A DNA stretch of 64,000 nucleotides from Saprospiraceae bacterium (lineage in GTDB: Bacteria > Bacteroidota > Bacteroidia > Chitinophagales > Saprospiraceae): assembly GCA_026982695.1 (NCBI GenBank), contig JALSGS010000021.1, positions 1 to 64,000 of the forward strand, written 5' to 3'. Position 1 is the stretch's first letter; each line of letters starts with the position of its first letter. Below, one piece after another: positions 23,901 to 34,000 of this stretch. The translations under genes and the position numbers were made by a program. The notes beneath the pieces are model-generated. The model was not told the DNA's origin, ran no database searches, and saw only the letters and a program-made list of their open reading frames with translations.

Positions 23901-24386
23901 ATGCAAAAGAAGCGCAAGCAAATCGAGTGGATCCGCTACGAACAGGATGAGGTTTTGCCCAAGCCCTACGGGCAATTACTGCAAGCTGCTGAAGAGGGCT
24001 GGAAAAAGGCGTGGGCACCTTATTCGCGTTTTTTAGTAGGTGCAGCCGTGTTGCTCGAAAATGGTCAGATTATTTCGGCAGGCAACCAGGAAAATGCAGC
24101 TTATCCTATGTGTCTTTGTGCCGAACGCGCTGCTTTGGCTGCAGCTGCCAGTGCTTGTCCAAATGTCGTTGTACAAGCATTAGCCATTAAAGTGAAAAAT
24201 TTAAAGAAAAAGCTGACTCAGCCCGCTACTCCTTGTGGTGCGTGTCGGCAAGTCTTGTACGAAACTGAGCAGCGACAATCTGGCCAAAAAATCACACTGG
24301 TACTACAAGCAGAAGAAGGCCCTATCGTCGTCTTACATGGTGCGGACACGCTACTGCCATTCGGTTTCGACAGCTCATCCCTCTAA
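23901..24386 (+). CDS. cdd: cytidine deaminase
   Basis: This enzyme hydrolyses cytidine and deoxycytidine to uridine forms for pyrimidine salvage. The 161-residue product has the homotetrameric-type motifs: YSRFLVGAAVL, ENAAYPMCLCAERAAL with the zinc ligand C73 and catalytic E75, and PCGACRQVL with zinc ligands C112 and C115. A lysine-rich stretch around 99-104 is an unusual small insertion. Its last 12 bp overlap the 3' end of kdsB on the other strand. Confidence 0.95.
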   Translation: MQKKRKQIEWIRYEQDEVLPKPYGQLLQAAEEGWKKAWAPYSRFLVGAAVLLENGQIISAGNQENAAYPMCLCAERAALAAAASACPNVVVQALAIKVKNLKKKLTQPATPCGACRQVLYETEQRQSGQKITLVLQAEEGPIVVLHGADTLLPFGFDSSSL

Positions 24387-25115
24387 ATTGCCAAGTAGGC
24401 GCTGCAAATCTTCAGGCGTGTCGATGCCCACTGACTCGTACTTTGTTTCTAATATGCCAATTTCTATACCTGCTTCCAACCACCGAAGTTGCTCCAAAGA
24501 TTCGATTTGTTCCACTTCGCCCTTTGGCAGTGAAGCTACTCGTTGCAACACCTCGGCCCGATAAGCATACATACCAATATGCTTGTAGCACATTCCTGCA
24601 GCGATACTATCGGAGGGTGCTTTACCACGCCAATGAGGAATTGGCGATCGACTGAAGTATAATGCGCGTCGATTCTGGCCAAAGACGACTTTCACCACAT
24701 TGGGGTCATGAAACGCATCCACTGAAGTCAGCCGTTTAGCTAAGGTACCTATTGGCCAATGGGCGTGTTTCATCCATTGTACTAACTTCCTTATCTGTTC
24801 GGGATGAATCATAGGCTCATCACCCTGTACATTGACGACAATACCCGAGAATATGCCTAGCAGCCGTGCTGCTTCTGCACAGCGATCCGTACCACTTGAA
24901 TGATCCGAGCGCGTATACACGACCTCCGCACCATATCGACTACAGATCTGGCCAATACGGGAATCATCAGTAGCCACCACTACCCTATCCAGTCCCGCAG
25001 CACAAGTTCTTTCCCAAGTGTGTACAATAATTGGCTTATCGCCAATTGTAGCCAGAAGTTTACCGGGGAAACGCACGGAAGCATACCGAGCGGGAATGAT
25101 GGCAATGCTTTTCAT
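24375..25115 (-). CDS. kdsB: 3-deoxy-manno-octulosonate cytidylyltransferase KdsB
   Basis: KdsB activates KDO as CMP-KDO for the inner core of lipopolysaccharide. The product, 246 residues from the ATG near 25115, carries IIPARYASVRFPGKLLA, the nucleotide-binding VVVATDD, SGTDRCAEAA, NVQGDEP with metal-binding Asp, and YFSRSPIPHWR. A longer frame begins at 25199 but the extra 28 residues are not part of the family and overlap the divergent LysM gene. The 3' end overlaps cdd by 12 bp. Confidence 0.96.
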   Translation of the reverse strand: MKSIAIIPARYASVRFPGKLLATIGDKPIIVHTWERTCAAGLDRVVVATDDSRIGQICSRYGAEVVYTRSDHSSGTDRCAEAARLLGIFSGIVVNVQGDEPMIHPEQIRKLVQWMKHAHWPIGTLAKRLTSVDAFHDPNVVKVVFGQNRRALYFSRSPIPHWRGKAPSDSIAAGMCYKHIGMYAYRAEVLQRVASLPKGEVEQIESLEQLRWLEAGIEIGILETKYESVGIDTPEDLQRLLGNLEG

Positions 25116-25122
25116 AACTTTG
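25115..25122 (+). promoter_or_regulatory. -7 promoter element of the LysM gene
   Basis: TAACTTTG, immediately before the kdsB start on the other strand and 18 bp before the LysM ATG at 25141, fits TAnnTTTG. Confidence 0.4.
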
Positions 25123-25140
25123 ACCGCAATTTGAGCGCAT

Positions 25141-25992
25141 ATGAAAATTCTGTGGTGTTTAGGGATTTGCCTCGCATTGTACCAACCTTGCCAAGCCACG
25201 GGCGACAGTTTGCACTACCTCATCGCAGAGGATACACTTCAATTGGTTTTCGACGAGTGGCAGCAAATGTACGTCATTCACTATCTCGAGCGGGGACAAA
25301 CCCTTTATTCTCTTGCGCGATTCTATGGGCTGCGCTTGGGCGAGTTGCTGAACTGGAACCCCGAGTGGCGTACCCAAATACACCCCAAGGGTGCCGCCGT
25401 ACGCATTCCCATCCCTCCACAAGCCATCGTCAAGCACAGAACATCCCGTTTTTCTCAAAAACAATTTGCACCCGTAGTATACCAAATACGCAAACACGAC
25501 ACTTTTTACGGGCTGTCGCACCGACTTTTTCACATAGATGCAGATACATTGTTGGCTCGCAACCCATTTTTGGCCAGTGGCTTGCATCCAGGGCAACTCA
25601 TACAGGTAGGGTGGCTGCCTGTAGCAGGTATTCCCGACAGCTTGCGCCACAAGAGGCATCATCCCCTATGGGAGGAAAGTGAACGACTACGCGAACAGTT
25701 CATCATGCAAACTTTTCATGCTCCCCCTAAGACGATCAAGGGAGCTGCATATTGGAACAAGGACTTAGACAATTATCGCTCGCTATTTGCCCTTCTTGAT
25801 GGCGTTCCACGCGGGTCCATCATTGCCGTGCGCAATCCCATGACGCGTCGGGAAGTGTTTGTAAGAGTCATTGGACAAATCCCCGATAGCCCCTTTTTCG
25901 AACACGTAGTAGTAGTTGTATCTCCAGCTGTGGCCAAAATGTTAGGTGCTATCGATGCTCGATTTTTTGTAGAAGTCGAATATTTCAAATAG
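25141..25992 (+). CDS. secreted LysM and double-psi beta-barrel protein
   Basis: A 283-residue exported protein with a short signal peptide (MKILWCLGICLALYQPCQA). Two LysM domains, which bind peptidoglycan, start near residues 44 (VIHYLERGQTLYSLARFYG) and 113 (VYQIRKHDTFYGLSHRLF). The C-terminal part, about 200-282, resembles an RlpA-like double-psi beta-barrel (KGAAYWNKDLD, GSIIAVRNPMTRREVFVRVIG, VVVSPAVAKMLG). It probably works in the periplasm on, or attached to, the cell wall. Lytic activity cannot be inferred, because the RlpA catalytic residues are not clearly present. It begins 25 bp from kdsB, divergently, and 21 bp separate it from the next gene. Confidence 0.82.
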   Translation: MKILWCLGICLALYQPCQATGDSLHYLIAEDTLQLVFDEWQQMYVIHYLERGQTLYSLARFYGLRLGELLNWNPEWRTQIHPKGAAVRIPIPPQAIVKHRTSRFSQKQFAPVVYQIRKHDTFYGLSHRLFHIDADTLLARNPFLASGLHPGQLIQVGWLPVAGIPDSLRHKRHHPLWEESERLREQFIMQTFHAPPKTIKGAAYWNKDLDNYRSLFALLDGVPRGSIIAVRNPMTRREVFVRVIGQIPDSPFFEHVVVVVSPAVAKMLGAIDARFFVEVEYFK

Positions 25993-26013
25993 GAAACCTG
26001 CCAACCAAAGATT

Positions 26014-27381
26014 ATGAATTACAAAGAAAACGTGCTCCAAACGATAGGACACACTCCACTTATCAAGCTCAACAAAGTTGTATCAGATATTCCCGCATTG
26101 GTACTCGCCAAAGTAGAAACCTTCAATCCCGGCCATAGCATTAAAGATCGCATGGCTTTAAAGATGATCGAAGATGCCGAAAAACGCGGTGATATTCGAC
26201 CTGGAGGCACCATTATTGAATGCACGTCGGGCAACACGGGCATGGGCTTGGCATTAGCTGCCGCTGTAAAGGGATATCGTTGCATCTTTACCACTAACGA
26301 CAAACAATCTAAAGAAAAAATTGATGCGCTCAAGGCGTTAGGGGCAGAGGTGATCGTTTGCCCTACCAACGTCGCTCCGGACGACCCGCGCTCGTATTAC
26401 TCCGTAGCTGCACGTCTTGCTAAAGAAATTCCCAATTCGTTTTGGTGCAACCAATACGACAACCCATCCAATGCACAAGCACATTACGAATCGACAGGGC
26501 CAGAGATTTGGCAACAAACACAAGGCAAGGTTACACACCTAGTGGTAGGTGTAGGCACAGGTGGCACCATTTCGGGCACAGGGCGATATCTGAAGGAAAA
26601 AAATCCAAATATCAAAGTATGGGGTATAGATACCTATGGTTCGGTGTTCAAAAAATACCACGAAACGGGCCAGTTCGACCCCAATGAGATCTACCCTTAC
26701 ATTACCGAAGGCATAGGAGAAGATATCATCCCCAAAAATGTCGACTTTGACGTAATTGACCACTTTGAAAAAGTGACGGACAAAGACGGTGCCATCATGG
26801 CACGCCGATTAGCCCGAGAAGAAGGGCTATTCATGGGTTATTCTGCTGGCTCAGCTGTAGCTGGTTTAATCCAGATGAAAGACCAACTAAGCCCTGATGA
26901 TGTAGTTGTGATCATTTTCCACGATCACGGCAGCCGATACGTCGGTAAAATATACAACGATGATTGGATGCGCGAACGTGGATTTCTGGACCGAGAGTTG
27001 TCCATACGAGATGTATTGGCTGCCAAACGCGAGAAAAGCTTCTTTTGGGTAAGTCCCGATCTGCCCGTAAGCAAAGCTTTTCAACTGATGAAAGAAAAGG
27101 AAATCAGCCAACTACCTGTAATTGACAATCAAGGCCGTGTGCTGGGGGCACTTACAGAAAATAAGGTGTTGGCATGGCTACTGGAAGATCCGTCTGTTAA
27201 TGGCGACAAGCCCGTGCGCGACATGATGGATGAGCCTCTTCCTATTCTATCCGATGATATGCTACTCAAAGAGCTCAAGCGCTATTTTTCCAAAAATACG
27301 CAAGCTGTACTGGTCAAGGACAAAGCCGGTCAGTTACACATTCTCACGCAATACGACATTATTCATTCCCTAGAAGTGTAG
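26014..27381 (+). CDS. cystathionine beta-synthase
   Basis: A 455-residue PLP-dependent enzyme that condenses serine (or O-acetylserine) with homocysteine. The PLP lysine is K44 in NPGHSIKDR, the substrate loop is TSGNTGMG, and the phosphate-binding loop is GVGTGGTISGTG. GYSAGSAVAG is also conserved. The C-terminus (about 335-455) is a pair of CBS domains (VSPDLPVSKAFQLMKEKEI; ITQYDIIHSLEV-like end), which usually bind adenosyl ligands and regulate the enzyme. It lacks the N-terminal haem domain of the human enzyme. A cysteine synthase with CBS domains is the only close alternative. It lies 21 bp after the LysM gene, possibly co-transcribed. Confidence 0.92.
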   Translation: MNYKENVLQTIGHTPLIKLNKVVSDIPALVLAKVETFNPGHSIKDRMALKMIEDAEKRGDIRPGGTIIECTSGNTGMGLALAAAVKGYRCIFTTNDKQSKEKIDALKALGAEVIVCPTNVAPDDPRSYYSVAARLAKEIPNSFWCNQYDNPSNAQAHYESTGPEIWQQTQGKVTHLVVGVGTGGTISGTGRYLKEKNPNIKVWGIDTYGSVFKKYHETGQFDPNEIYPYITEGIGEDIIPKNVDFDVIDHFEKVTDKDGAIMARRLAREEGLFMGYSAGSAVAGLIQMKDQLSPDDVVVIIFHDHGSRYVGKIYNDDWMRERGFLDRELSIRDVLAAKREKSFFWVSPDLPVSKAFQLMKEKEISQLPVIDNQGRVLGALTENKVLAWLLEDPSVNGDKPVRDMMDEPLPILSDDMLLKELKRYFSKNTQAVLVKDKAGQLHILTQYDIIHSLEV

Positions 27382-27397
27382 AAATTGTTGCATTTCC

Positions 27398-27910
27398 TTA
27401 TTGATCTGAAGAGACTGCTGTCCATTTACGGTTTTCCAATAAGCGCTCCACATACACTTCGAATTCTTTAAGCGCACGTGGTGCCCCATGCTTGTCCAAT
27501 ACTTTCTTCATCATATCGCCTATGCGCACCTGAATTGTGGTAGTGGGTAAGTCTGTAATGATTGTACCATCATCGGGATAGGAAGGAGCGAAGTCCCAAA
27601 AACCTACTTCGTGAATTTTTTGCCGTAAAGCATCTACTTCTTCTCTAGACAGACGCGCTCTAAAATGGCCTATGCGAGGCACATTTGCTTCCCCTATATA
27701 GTCTATGGTGCCATCAGTAAAGATCTCAACTCGATACACGGGGCACTTGCCATAGCAGTACGAACGGCTCATGTAGACCATGACGTAGGGAGGTTCGGTA
27801 TCCGCAGCCTCACTCTGGACCGCATGAGCTTTTTGCCCTTGCTTGCAGCCTATGCTCAAGATTCCCATCGCAGAGCAGGTCGCTAATATCCAAAATGTTT
27901 TCGCGTGCAT
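27398..27910 (-). CDS. DUF6438-domain lipoprotein
   Basis: A 170-residue lipoprotein. The signal peptide ends in the lipobox SIGC, followed by KQGQ. The mature part has the DUF6438 pattern: SRSYCYGKCPVYRVEIFTDG followed by IDYIGEANV, then a helical region and RLSREEVDALRQKI. The two cysteines of CYGKC are the family's most constant feature. Function is unknown. The ATG near 27910 is preferred to one eight codons upstream, since it places the signal peptide at the N-terminus. The stop is 16 bp from that of the convergent cystathionine beta-synthase gene. Confidence 0.82.
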   Translation of the reverse strand: MHAKTFWILATCSAMGILSIGCKQGQKAHAVQSEAADTEPPYVMVYMSRSYCYGKCPVYRVEIFTDGTIDYIGEANVPRIGHFRARLSREEVDALRQKIHEVGFWDFAPSYPDDGTIITDLPTTTIQVRIGDMMKKVLDKHGAPRALKEFEVYVERLLENRKWTAVSSDQ

Positions 27911-28013
27911 AATTTTCGTTGTATTTAAACCCATATAGTTGCAGCGAGCAGCTTCGTGCTGACGTGAAGCAAACGCATCAAAGCAACTAAGAATTGCTTC
28001 TCAATCGACTTGA

Positions 28014-29900
28014 TTATTTCTTTTTTTTCTTTCGCTGCTGTTCGGCCAGGCGCTGTTGCTCTTTTAGCGCTTGTTCAAGTCGTGCCTGAAAGCCCGATTT
28101 TTTCTTTGGCTTTGCCTTATTGGCTTCGAGCTCTTGCCGTATCTTCTCGTGATCAATCACGTAATTTTTGGTAATCACCATTTGGGCTACATTCAATACA
28201 TTGGAAAAGAACAAATAGCAAGTGAGCCCCGAAGCAAATGAGTTGAAGAACACGGTAAACATCACGGGCATGCCGTACTGCATGTATTTCATGGCAGGGT
28301 TATTGCCCATCGCCCCCATATCCATTTGTTTGCTGTTGTACCAGGTATACCACACTGTAGTAGCTGCCCACAAGATAGTAAACAAGCTCACGTGATTGCC
28401 ATACATGGGAATGGTAAAGGGCAGATAGACAATAGCATCGTAAGAACTCAAATCAGTAGCCCAAAGGAAAGATTCCTGTCTAAACTCGATGGCAGCAGGA
28501 AAAAATCGGTATAAGGCGAACCAGATGGGCATTTGCAAAAACACGGGCAAGCAGCCACCTAAAGGATTGACACCATATTCCCGATATATCTTCATTTGCT
28601 CCATTTGGAGTGCCTGCTGATCGTCTTTATACTTGGCTTTGAGCTTATCGAGCACAGGCTTAAGAGCAGCCATTTTCTGTTGAGAGTAGATCTGTCGATA
28701 GGTCAAAGGATAAAGCAACATCTTTACGATAAAGGTAAGCAGTAAGATAGCCAACCCCTTACTGCCAATGAGCCAGGCCAGAAAGTCAAACAATGGCCGA
28801 ATGACCCATCGATTGATCGAACCAAAGATGCTACGCCCAAAGGGAATGATTTCCTGAAGATCTACACCATATGCATAAAGCGTCTCAAAGTCTTTGGGGC
28901 CTACATACATATCTATGTAGAAAGGGCCATTACGAGGCACTTGTATGGCAGAACTCAGCTTTTTGAGATCTTCATCTTCAGGATCGAGCACTTCTGTGCG
29001 CATTACTGCACCATTGAAATGTGTTTGGGGCAGTAAAATTGTGGCAAAGAATTGATTGGAATGAGCCAACCATTTGAGCCGTTGCCCAGAATAGTCTTCC
29101 ACATCATCGCTCGTACAAGAACAATAGTCGGGATCGTCGTCAGTAGGCTTGTAGTATATGGTAGAATAGTTTCGCTCGTATTGGGTATTGCGTTCCAACT
29201 TGTCGAGCCAGGTAACCCAATTGAGTACGACATCTTCCTCTGACTGGTTGAGTACCAGATCTAACCCCACAAAATCTACAGTGTACTTGATGTTGTACGA
29301 GCTAGGCGCTATTTCGTAGCGCTGTTCCAAATAACGCCCTTGCCCTACATTAGCACGGAAAGTAATTACATTGCCTTGAAGTGATGCATCAAAGTACAAA
29401 TCACCTGTACTTACCAAACCGGTAGCTGCCCCGGGTACGGGTAGCAAGTATTCGAACTTGTTTTTTGGATCTTCCAACAAGCGCAAAGGCACCTTTTGCT
29501 CCTTGAAGTTGGAATCAAGGACAATTTTGTAGTAATCCTTGAGCCATACTTCTACAATTCGTCCACCTTTATTGGAAAAGGTGACCTGCATCAGATCATT
29601 TTCCAACTTATAGGTTTCCAGGCTACCCTTTGCAGCCATAGCAAAGGGGCCAAATAGTGCCTTTAATTCACTCTCTACAGCAGCAGAATCAGTAGCAGAA
29701 AAAGCTGCTTTCTGCCGTTGAACAGCCTGTTGTGCTGCTGCTACACGAGCTAAGCTGTCCTGCTGTACTTGTGCCAATCGCAATGAATCCTGTATCTGTT
29801 GTTGGCGAGCTAGTTCTTCAGGCGTAGGTGCCATAAATTGCTGCCATGCGATAAGCAGTGCAAATATCAGTAGGAATCCAACGATCGTATTTTTGTCCAT
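28014..29900 (-). CDS. yidC: membrane protein insertase YidC
   Basis: YidC inserts and folds inner-membrane proteins, alone or with SecYEG. The 628-residue product has an N-terminal membrane helix (NTIVGFLLIFALLIAWQQF) and a Gln/Ala-rich linker. The large periplasmic beta-sandwich domain (about 70-345) follows, then the conserved core with five helices (about 365-590): SKGLAILLLTFIVKMLLYPL, NPLGGCLPVFLQMPIWFALY and the arginine of TYRQIYSQQK. The C-terminal tail is strongly basic and ends in a lysine run, as in ribosome-binding YidC forms. A minus-strand TACCTTTG element lies 73 bp upstream. Confidence 0.96.
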   Translation of the reverse strand: MDKNTIVGFLLIFALLIAWQQFMAPTPEELARQQQIQDSLRLAQVQQDSLARVAAAQQAVQRQKAAFSATDSAAVESELKALFGPFAMAAKGSLETYKLENDLMQVTFSNKGGRIVEVWLKDYYKIVLDSNFKEQKVPLRLLEDPKNKFEYLLPVPGAATGLVSTGDLYFDASLQGNVITFRANVGQGRYLEQRYEIAPSSYNIKYTVDFVGLDLVLNQSEEDVVLNWVTWLDKLERNTQYERNYSTIYYKPTDDDPDYCSCTSDDVEDYSGQRLKWLAHSNQFFATILLPQTHFNGAVMRTEVLDPEDEDLKKLSSAIQVPRNGPFYIDMYVGPKDFETLYAYGVDLQEIIPFGRSIFGSINRWVIRPLFDFLAWLIGSKGLAILLLTFIVKMLLYPLTYRQIYSQQKMAALKPVLDKLKAKYKDDQQALQMEQMKIYREYGVNPLGGCLPVFLQMPIWFALYRFFPAAIEFRQESFLWATDLSSYDAIVYLPFTIPMYGNHVSLFTILWAATTVWYTWYNSKQMDMGAMGNNPAMKYMQYGMPVMFTVFFNSFASGLTCYLFFSNVLNVAQMVITKNYVIDHEKIRQELEANKAKPKKKSGFQARLEQALKEQQRLAEQQRKKKKK

Positions 29901-29972
29901 TGAATATTTGGTTGTGAAAGAAAGTCAGCTACACAAAAGAAAACACGCTCCATGCCTTTGTTTTAGGCAGCG

Positions 29973-29980
29973 CAAAGGTA
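29973..29980 (-). promoter_or_regulatory. -7 promoter element of yidC
   Basis: TACCTTTG on the minus strand fits TAnnTTTG and gives a leader of about 65 nt before the yidC ATG. Confidence 0.45.
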
Positions 29981-30037
29981 AAATTTTACAAATGGCCTTT
30001 ATGTAGGTTGTGCCAAGAATTCGACTAGAAACTCAGG

Positions 30038-30868
30038 CTACTGCGACTGACCAGTTTGTTGCACGGATAAATCCTTAAAAACACCTTTAGGGAAGGTGTC
30101 ATACACAGCAATTTCTGTCAGTTGGCGAGTTCCCCTATCACTGGCCAAACGTACGGGACCATACCATTGCCAGTTGGCCCATGGCGTCCTTAAAGTGGGT
30201 ACCGTATCGTTGTAATGCCGAAAATAATCCCATTGGCGTACCAAATAGTCTTGTGTATCCACGTACACGTGATATTTGTTATGTGGTGTCTCCCCTACTC
30301 CTTCAAACGTAAGCTGTAAAACGTGTGTAGATAATCCTTTAGCCGTGGTATCAATACCCAAATACAGTAGCTGCACCCCTGGATCTTTGAGCTTGTAGGG
30401 CATAAAAAGCCAATACGAATCATTGATCCAGGCCGAAACTGCTTTACTCAAGTACATGCGCAATGTATCGGGATGCGTTACCAATTGGCCATTTTTCCAC
30501 ACTTTACCTGTAGTATCAGGAATATGCACTATAGCTACAAGGCTATCCCCTATCCATTCTATCCGAGCCAACTGCCGATTTTTGTCCCACCACAATCTCC
30601 GCTTGCCAAAAAAGTTCCAACGGAAGCAACAAGTGCGCTGCCAGGCTTGTGTGCCACCCAAGTGCACCATAATACTGTCAGCAATCGTCAATGCCAGTGA
30701 ATCCCCCGCGACTTGGACTTCAGAGTGCTTCGTCAGGGTACTATCTTTCACTTGTTGCTGATCTTGTGTTGGTGTACATCTACAAGTAATGCTCACAAAC
30801 GACAAAAATAAAATAACTTGTAACAATTTGTTATTGATAGTTTTGTATTTTGATTTTTTGTTTTTCAT
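30038..30868 (-). CDS. conserved Bacteroidota lipoprotein of unknown function
   Basis: A 276-residue exported protein. The N-terminus has a basic start (MKNKKSKYK), a hydrophobic stretch (LLQVILFLSFVSIT) and cysteines at CRC suited to lipidation. The mature part has the pattern LGGTQAWQ, WNFFGKRRLWWDK, AWINDSYWLFMPYKLKDPGV and LQLTFEGVGETP. I recognise this as a recurrent Bacteroidota family whose layout suggests a LolA/LppX-like beta-sheet, but I know of no tested function. AT-rich DNA upstream (30869-31036) separates it from the divergent giant gene. Confidence 0.7.
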   Translation of the reverse strand: MKNKKSKYKTINNKLLQVILFLSFVSITCRCTPTQDQQQVKDSTLTKHSEVQVAGDSLALTIADSIMVHLGGTQAWQRTCCFRWNFFGKRRLWWDKNRQLARIEWIGDSLVAIVHIPDTTGKVWKNGQLVTHPDTLRMYLSKAVSAWINDSYWLFMPYKLKDPGVQLLYLGIDTTAKGLSTHVLQLTFEGVGETPHNKYHVYVDTQDYLVRQWDYFRHYNDTVPTLRTPWANWQWYGPVRLASDRGTRQLTEIAVYDTFPKGVFKDLSVQQTGQSQ

Positions 30869-31036
30869 GATAGGAAATTTTTAAAAAAGTAAAGTAAAAT
30901 TACAAAACAAAGCCAAAAAAGCCATTCAATTTATCACTTTAACTTACCTTTATATGCGACATTTGCCACACTGCTCTGAGTAAGCCAGCCCCAGAAGCAT
31001 TTTTAACCAAATACTGCTAACTAACAAATTATAACC

Positions 31037-34000
31037 ATGAAGACAGCCACCAACTTCATCCACATGTGGATGATGGGATTAGTTTTTTGGGCAACGCTCT
31101 TATCCTACAAGGCAAACGCACAAGCTGGATGTGATCCCACCGCTGAATTTAGCTATGATGCAAGTACGTACTGCCAAAATGGCCCTGACCCTGTACTGTC
31201 CCATACTACGGGTAGTGATGGAACTTACAGTTATACGGTAAATGCTGGGGGGCCCAATTTAAGCCTTGATCCCAACACCGGGGCTATAGATCTGTCTAAC
31301 AGTGACCCGGGCGAGTACACTGTCACCAATACCGTAGTGACCATGGGAGCCAACTGTGGCATTAACGGCAATTTAGTGCTCACTGGAGTGATTGATGGGC
31401 CACTCAGTGGCGGCACACCTAAAGCAGTAGAGCTTTATGCGATCAACAATATTCCCGACCTGAGTCTTTACGGGCTAGGTTCAGCCAACAATGGTGGAGG
31501 TAGTGACGGGCAAGAATTTACCTTTCCCGCTGTAACAGTTCCAGCAGGCACTTTTATTTATGTAGCCACAGAAAGTGTCCAATTTCAAAATTTCTTCGGT
31601 TTCCCTCCCGACTATATTACCGGCGCCATGGCTGTCAATGGCGACGATGCCATAGAGCTGTTTTACAACGGCACCGTGATAGATGTATTTGGCGACATCA
31701 ACACCGACGGTACGGGGCAGCCCTGGGAATACCTCGATGGATGGGCCTACAGGCAAACTAATACTGGACCCGATGGCAACACTTTTGTCTTGGGCAATTG
31801 GACGTTCAGTGGCCCTAATACCTTAGACGGTGAGACATCAAATGCTACAGCCAACACCCCCTTTCCCATCGGCACTTATTCCTGCAGCGGAGGTGCTACT
31901 ACAGTTACATGTAGCCAAAATATACAAATCATAGCACCACCTACTGCCGATGCCGGTTTCAGTCAACTAACCTGCGGCACTGATCCGGTTTCACTTAGTG
32001 CATCGGGCACAGGTAGCTGGTCCGGTGGACTTGGCAGCTTCAGCGACGTCAATGATCCCGGTGCTATATATATGCCCCACCCATCTGAAGTGGGCCAAGT
32101 GATCACACTTACTTGGACCACTTCGGGCGCAGGTCCATGCCCTACAGCTACTGATCAGGTTCAAGTTACCAGTCTGATCTCCCCAGATGCAACATTCACC
32201 TACACTGCTAACACGTATTGCCCCAATGCTCCTTCAGAATCCCCTACACATACCACAGGAACAGACGGCGTGTATAGCTATACCACACTTAGTGGTGGGC
32301 CTACTCTCGCGATAGATCCCCAAACGGGTTCTATTGACTTTAGCGCTTCTGATCAAGGCTCCTACCAGATTACCAACACGGTAAGCGGTTGTGGCAACTT
32401 AGTACTTACTGGTGTGCTCGACGGCCCGCTCAGTGGCGGTCTACCCAAAGCCGTAGAACTATACGCTTTAGATGATATTCCCGACTTAAGTGTATATGGT
32501 TTGGGATCAGCCAATAATGGCGGAGGCAGTGACGGACAAGAGTTCACTTTTCCTGCTGATGCCATAAGTGCTGGATCCTTTATCTACGTAGCCACAGAAG
32601 ACTCCGGCTTCCAAAGCTTCTTTGGTTTTGCTCCTAACTATATATCTAATGCAGTCTCCATCAATGGTGATGATGCCATCGAACTGTTTTGCAACGGTGT
32701 GGTAATAGACGTATTTGGTGATATCAATACCGACGGCACGGGACAACCCTGGGAATACCGAGATGGATGGGCCTATCGCTTCAACTACCCGCCATCAGGT
32801 GCCGACTTTGAGCTGGCACAATGGTATTTCAGTGGGCCTGACGCATTAGATGGAGAAACTACTAATGCTACTGCCACCACACCCTTTCCTTTAGATAGTT
32901 ATTCTCCCAATTTTGGGGGCACCTGTGCCAATGCCTCTTATAGCCAGACCATCAGTATAGAAGACCAAACGCCACCTAGCCTTGTGTGCCCCAACGACAT
33001 GACGATACAGTTAGATCCCGGTGCTTGCAGCGCTATTGTTTCCTTCAGCCTTTCGGCAAATGACAACTGTGACCCCAACCCCACTATCACCCAAATAGAT
33101 GCAACTGGATTAAGCAGCGGAGATTTCTTTCCCATAGGATCCCACACCCTTACATTTGAAGCGATCGATCAATGGGGTAACTCTAGCACTTGCTCCTTCT
33201 CCATTACCGTATTGGAATTTCCCAACCCCGTCAGTCAACTCACCTGTAACAACGACGTCCAGATATCCCTAGAGGCTGATGGAGTGACAACTGTGGGCGC
33301 CGACGACCTACTCGAAGGCGGCCCATATGGCTGCTATGACGACTACATAGTTGAACTTTTTGACGCCACCGGAGCTAGCTTAGGCACCAATGTGGTTGAT
33401 TGCTCTTTCATCGGTACGAGCTGGACAGCTATGGTTACCGATCCAGAGACAGGTAACAAGTGCTGGAGTCAAGTTACCGTAGAAGACAAACTGCCACCTG
33501 TAATCAGCTGTTCGAGCAGCCCTATCCCACTCAACTGCTCCTATCAGTTAGAAATCGTTCCACCGCCACCTGTATACGACAACTGCCAAGTAGCCACGCT
33601 CGAACAAGCCGATCAATCATTTATCGACGCCAATATATGCGATAATGGTATGGTCCGCGTAGTACGCACGTGGATTGCCACTGATGTATACGGCAACACA
33701 AGTGAACCGTGTACAGATACAATTAAAGTGACTCGACCAGACATCACCTTCCCCGACGATCACATCTGGGATTGCAGTGACTATGCCACCTACCCACAAA
33801 TCATCGAAGCAACGATATACACTGGATCGATTAGCACTACAGGATCGGGCCTCCCAGGCAACGGCGACATGGATGGCACCTACTGCATGTACAACTACAA
33901 CTATGTCGATGAGCTCACACAAGCTTGTGGGAATAGTTTCAAAATAGTACGCACATGGACAGTACTAGATTGGTGTACTGGTATAGTGACCAACCACGAA

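Noticed and set aside
24900-25682. 260-codon plus-strand frame across the kdsB start and the LysM gene
   Set aside because: It overlaps two well-supported genes and its translation is rich in Arg, His and Ser without any motif.
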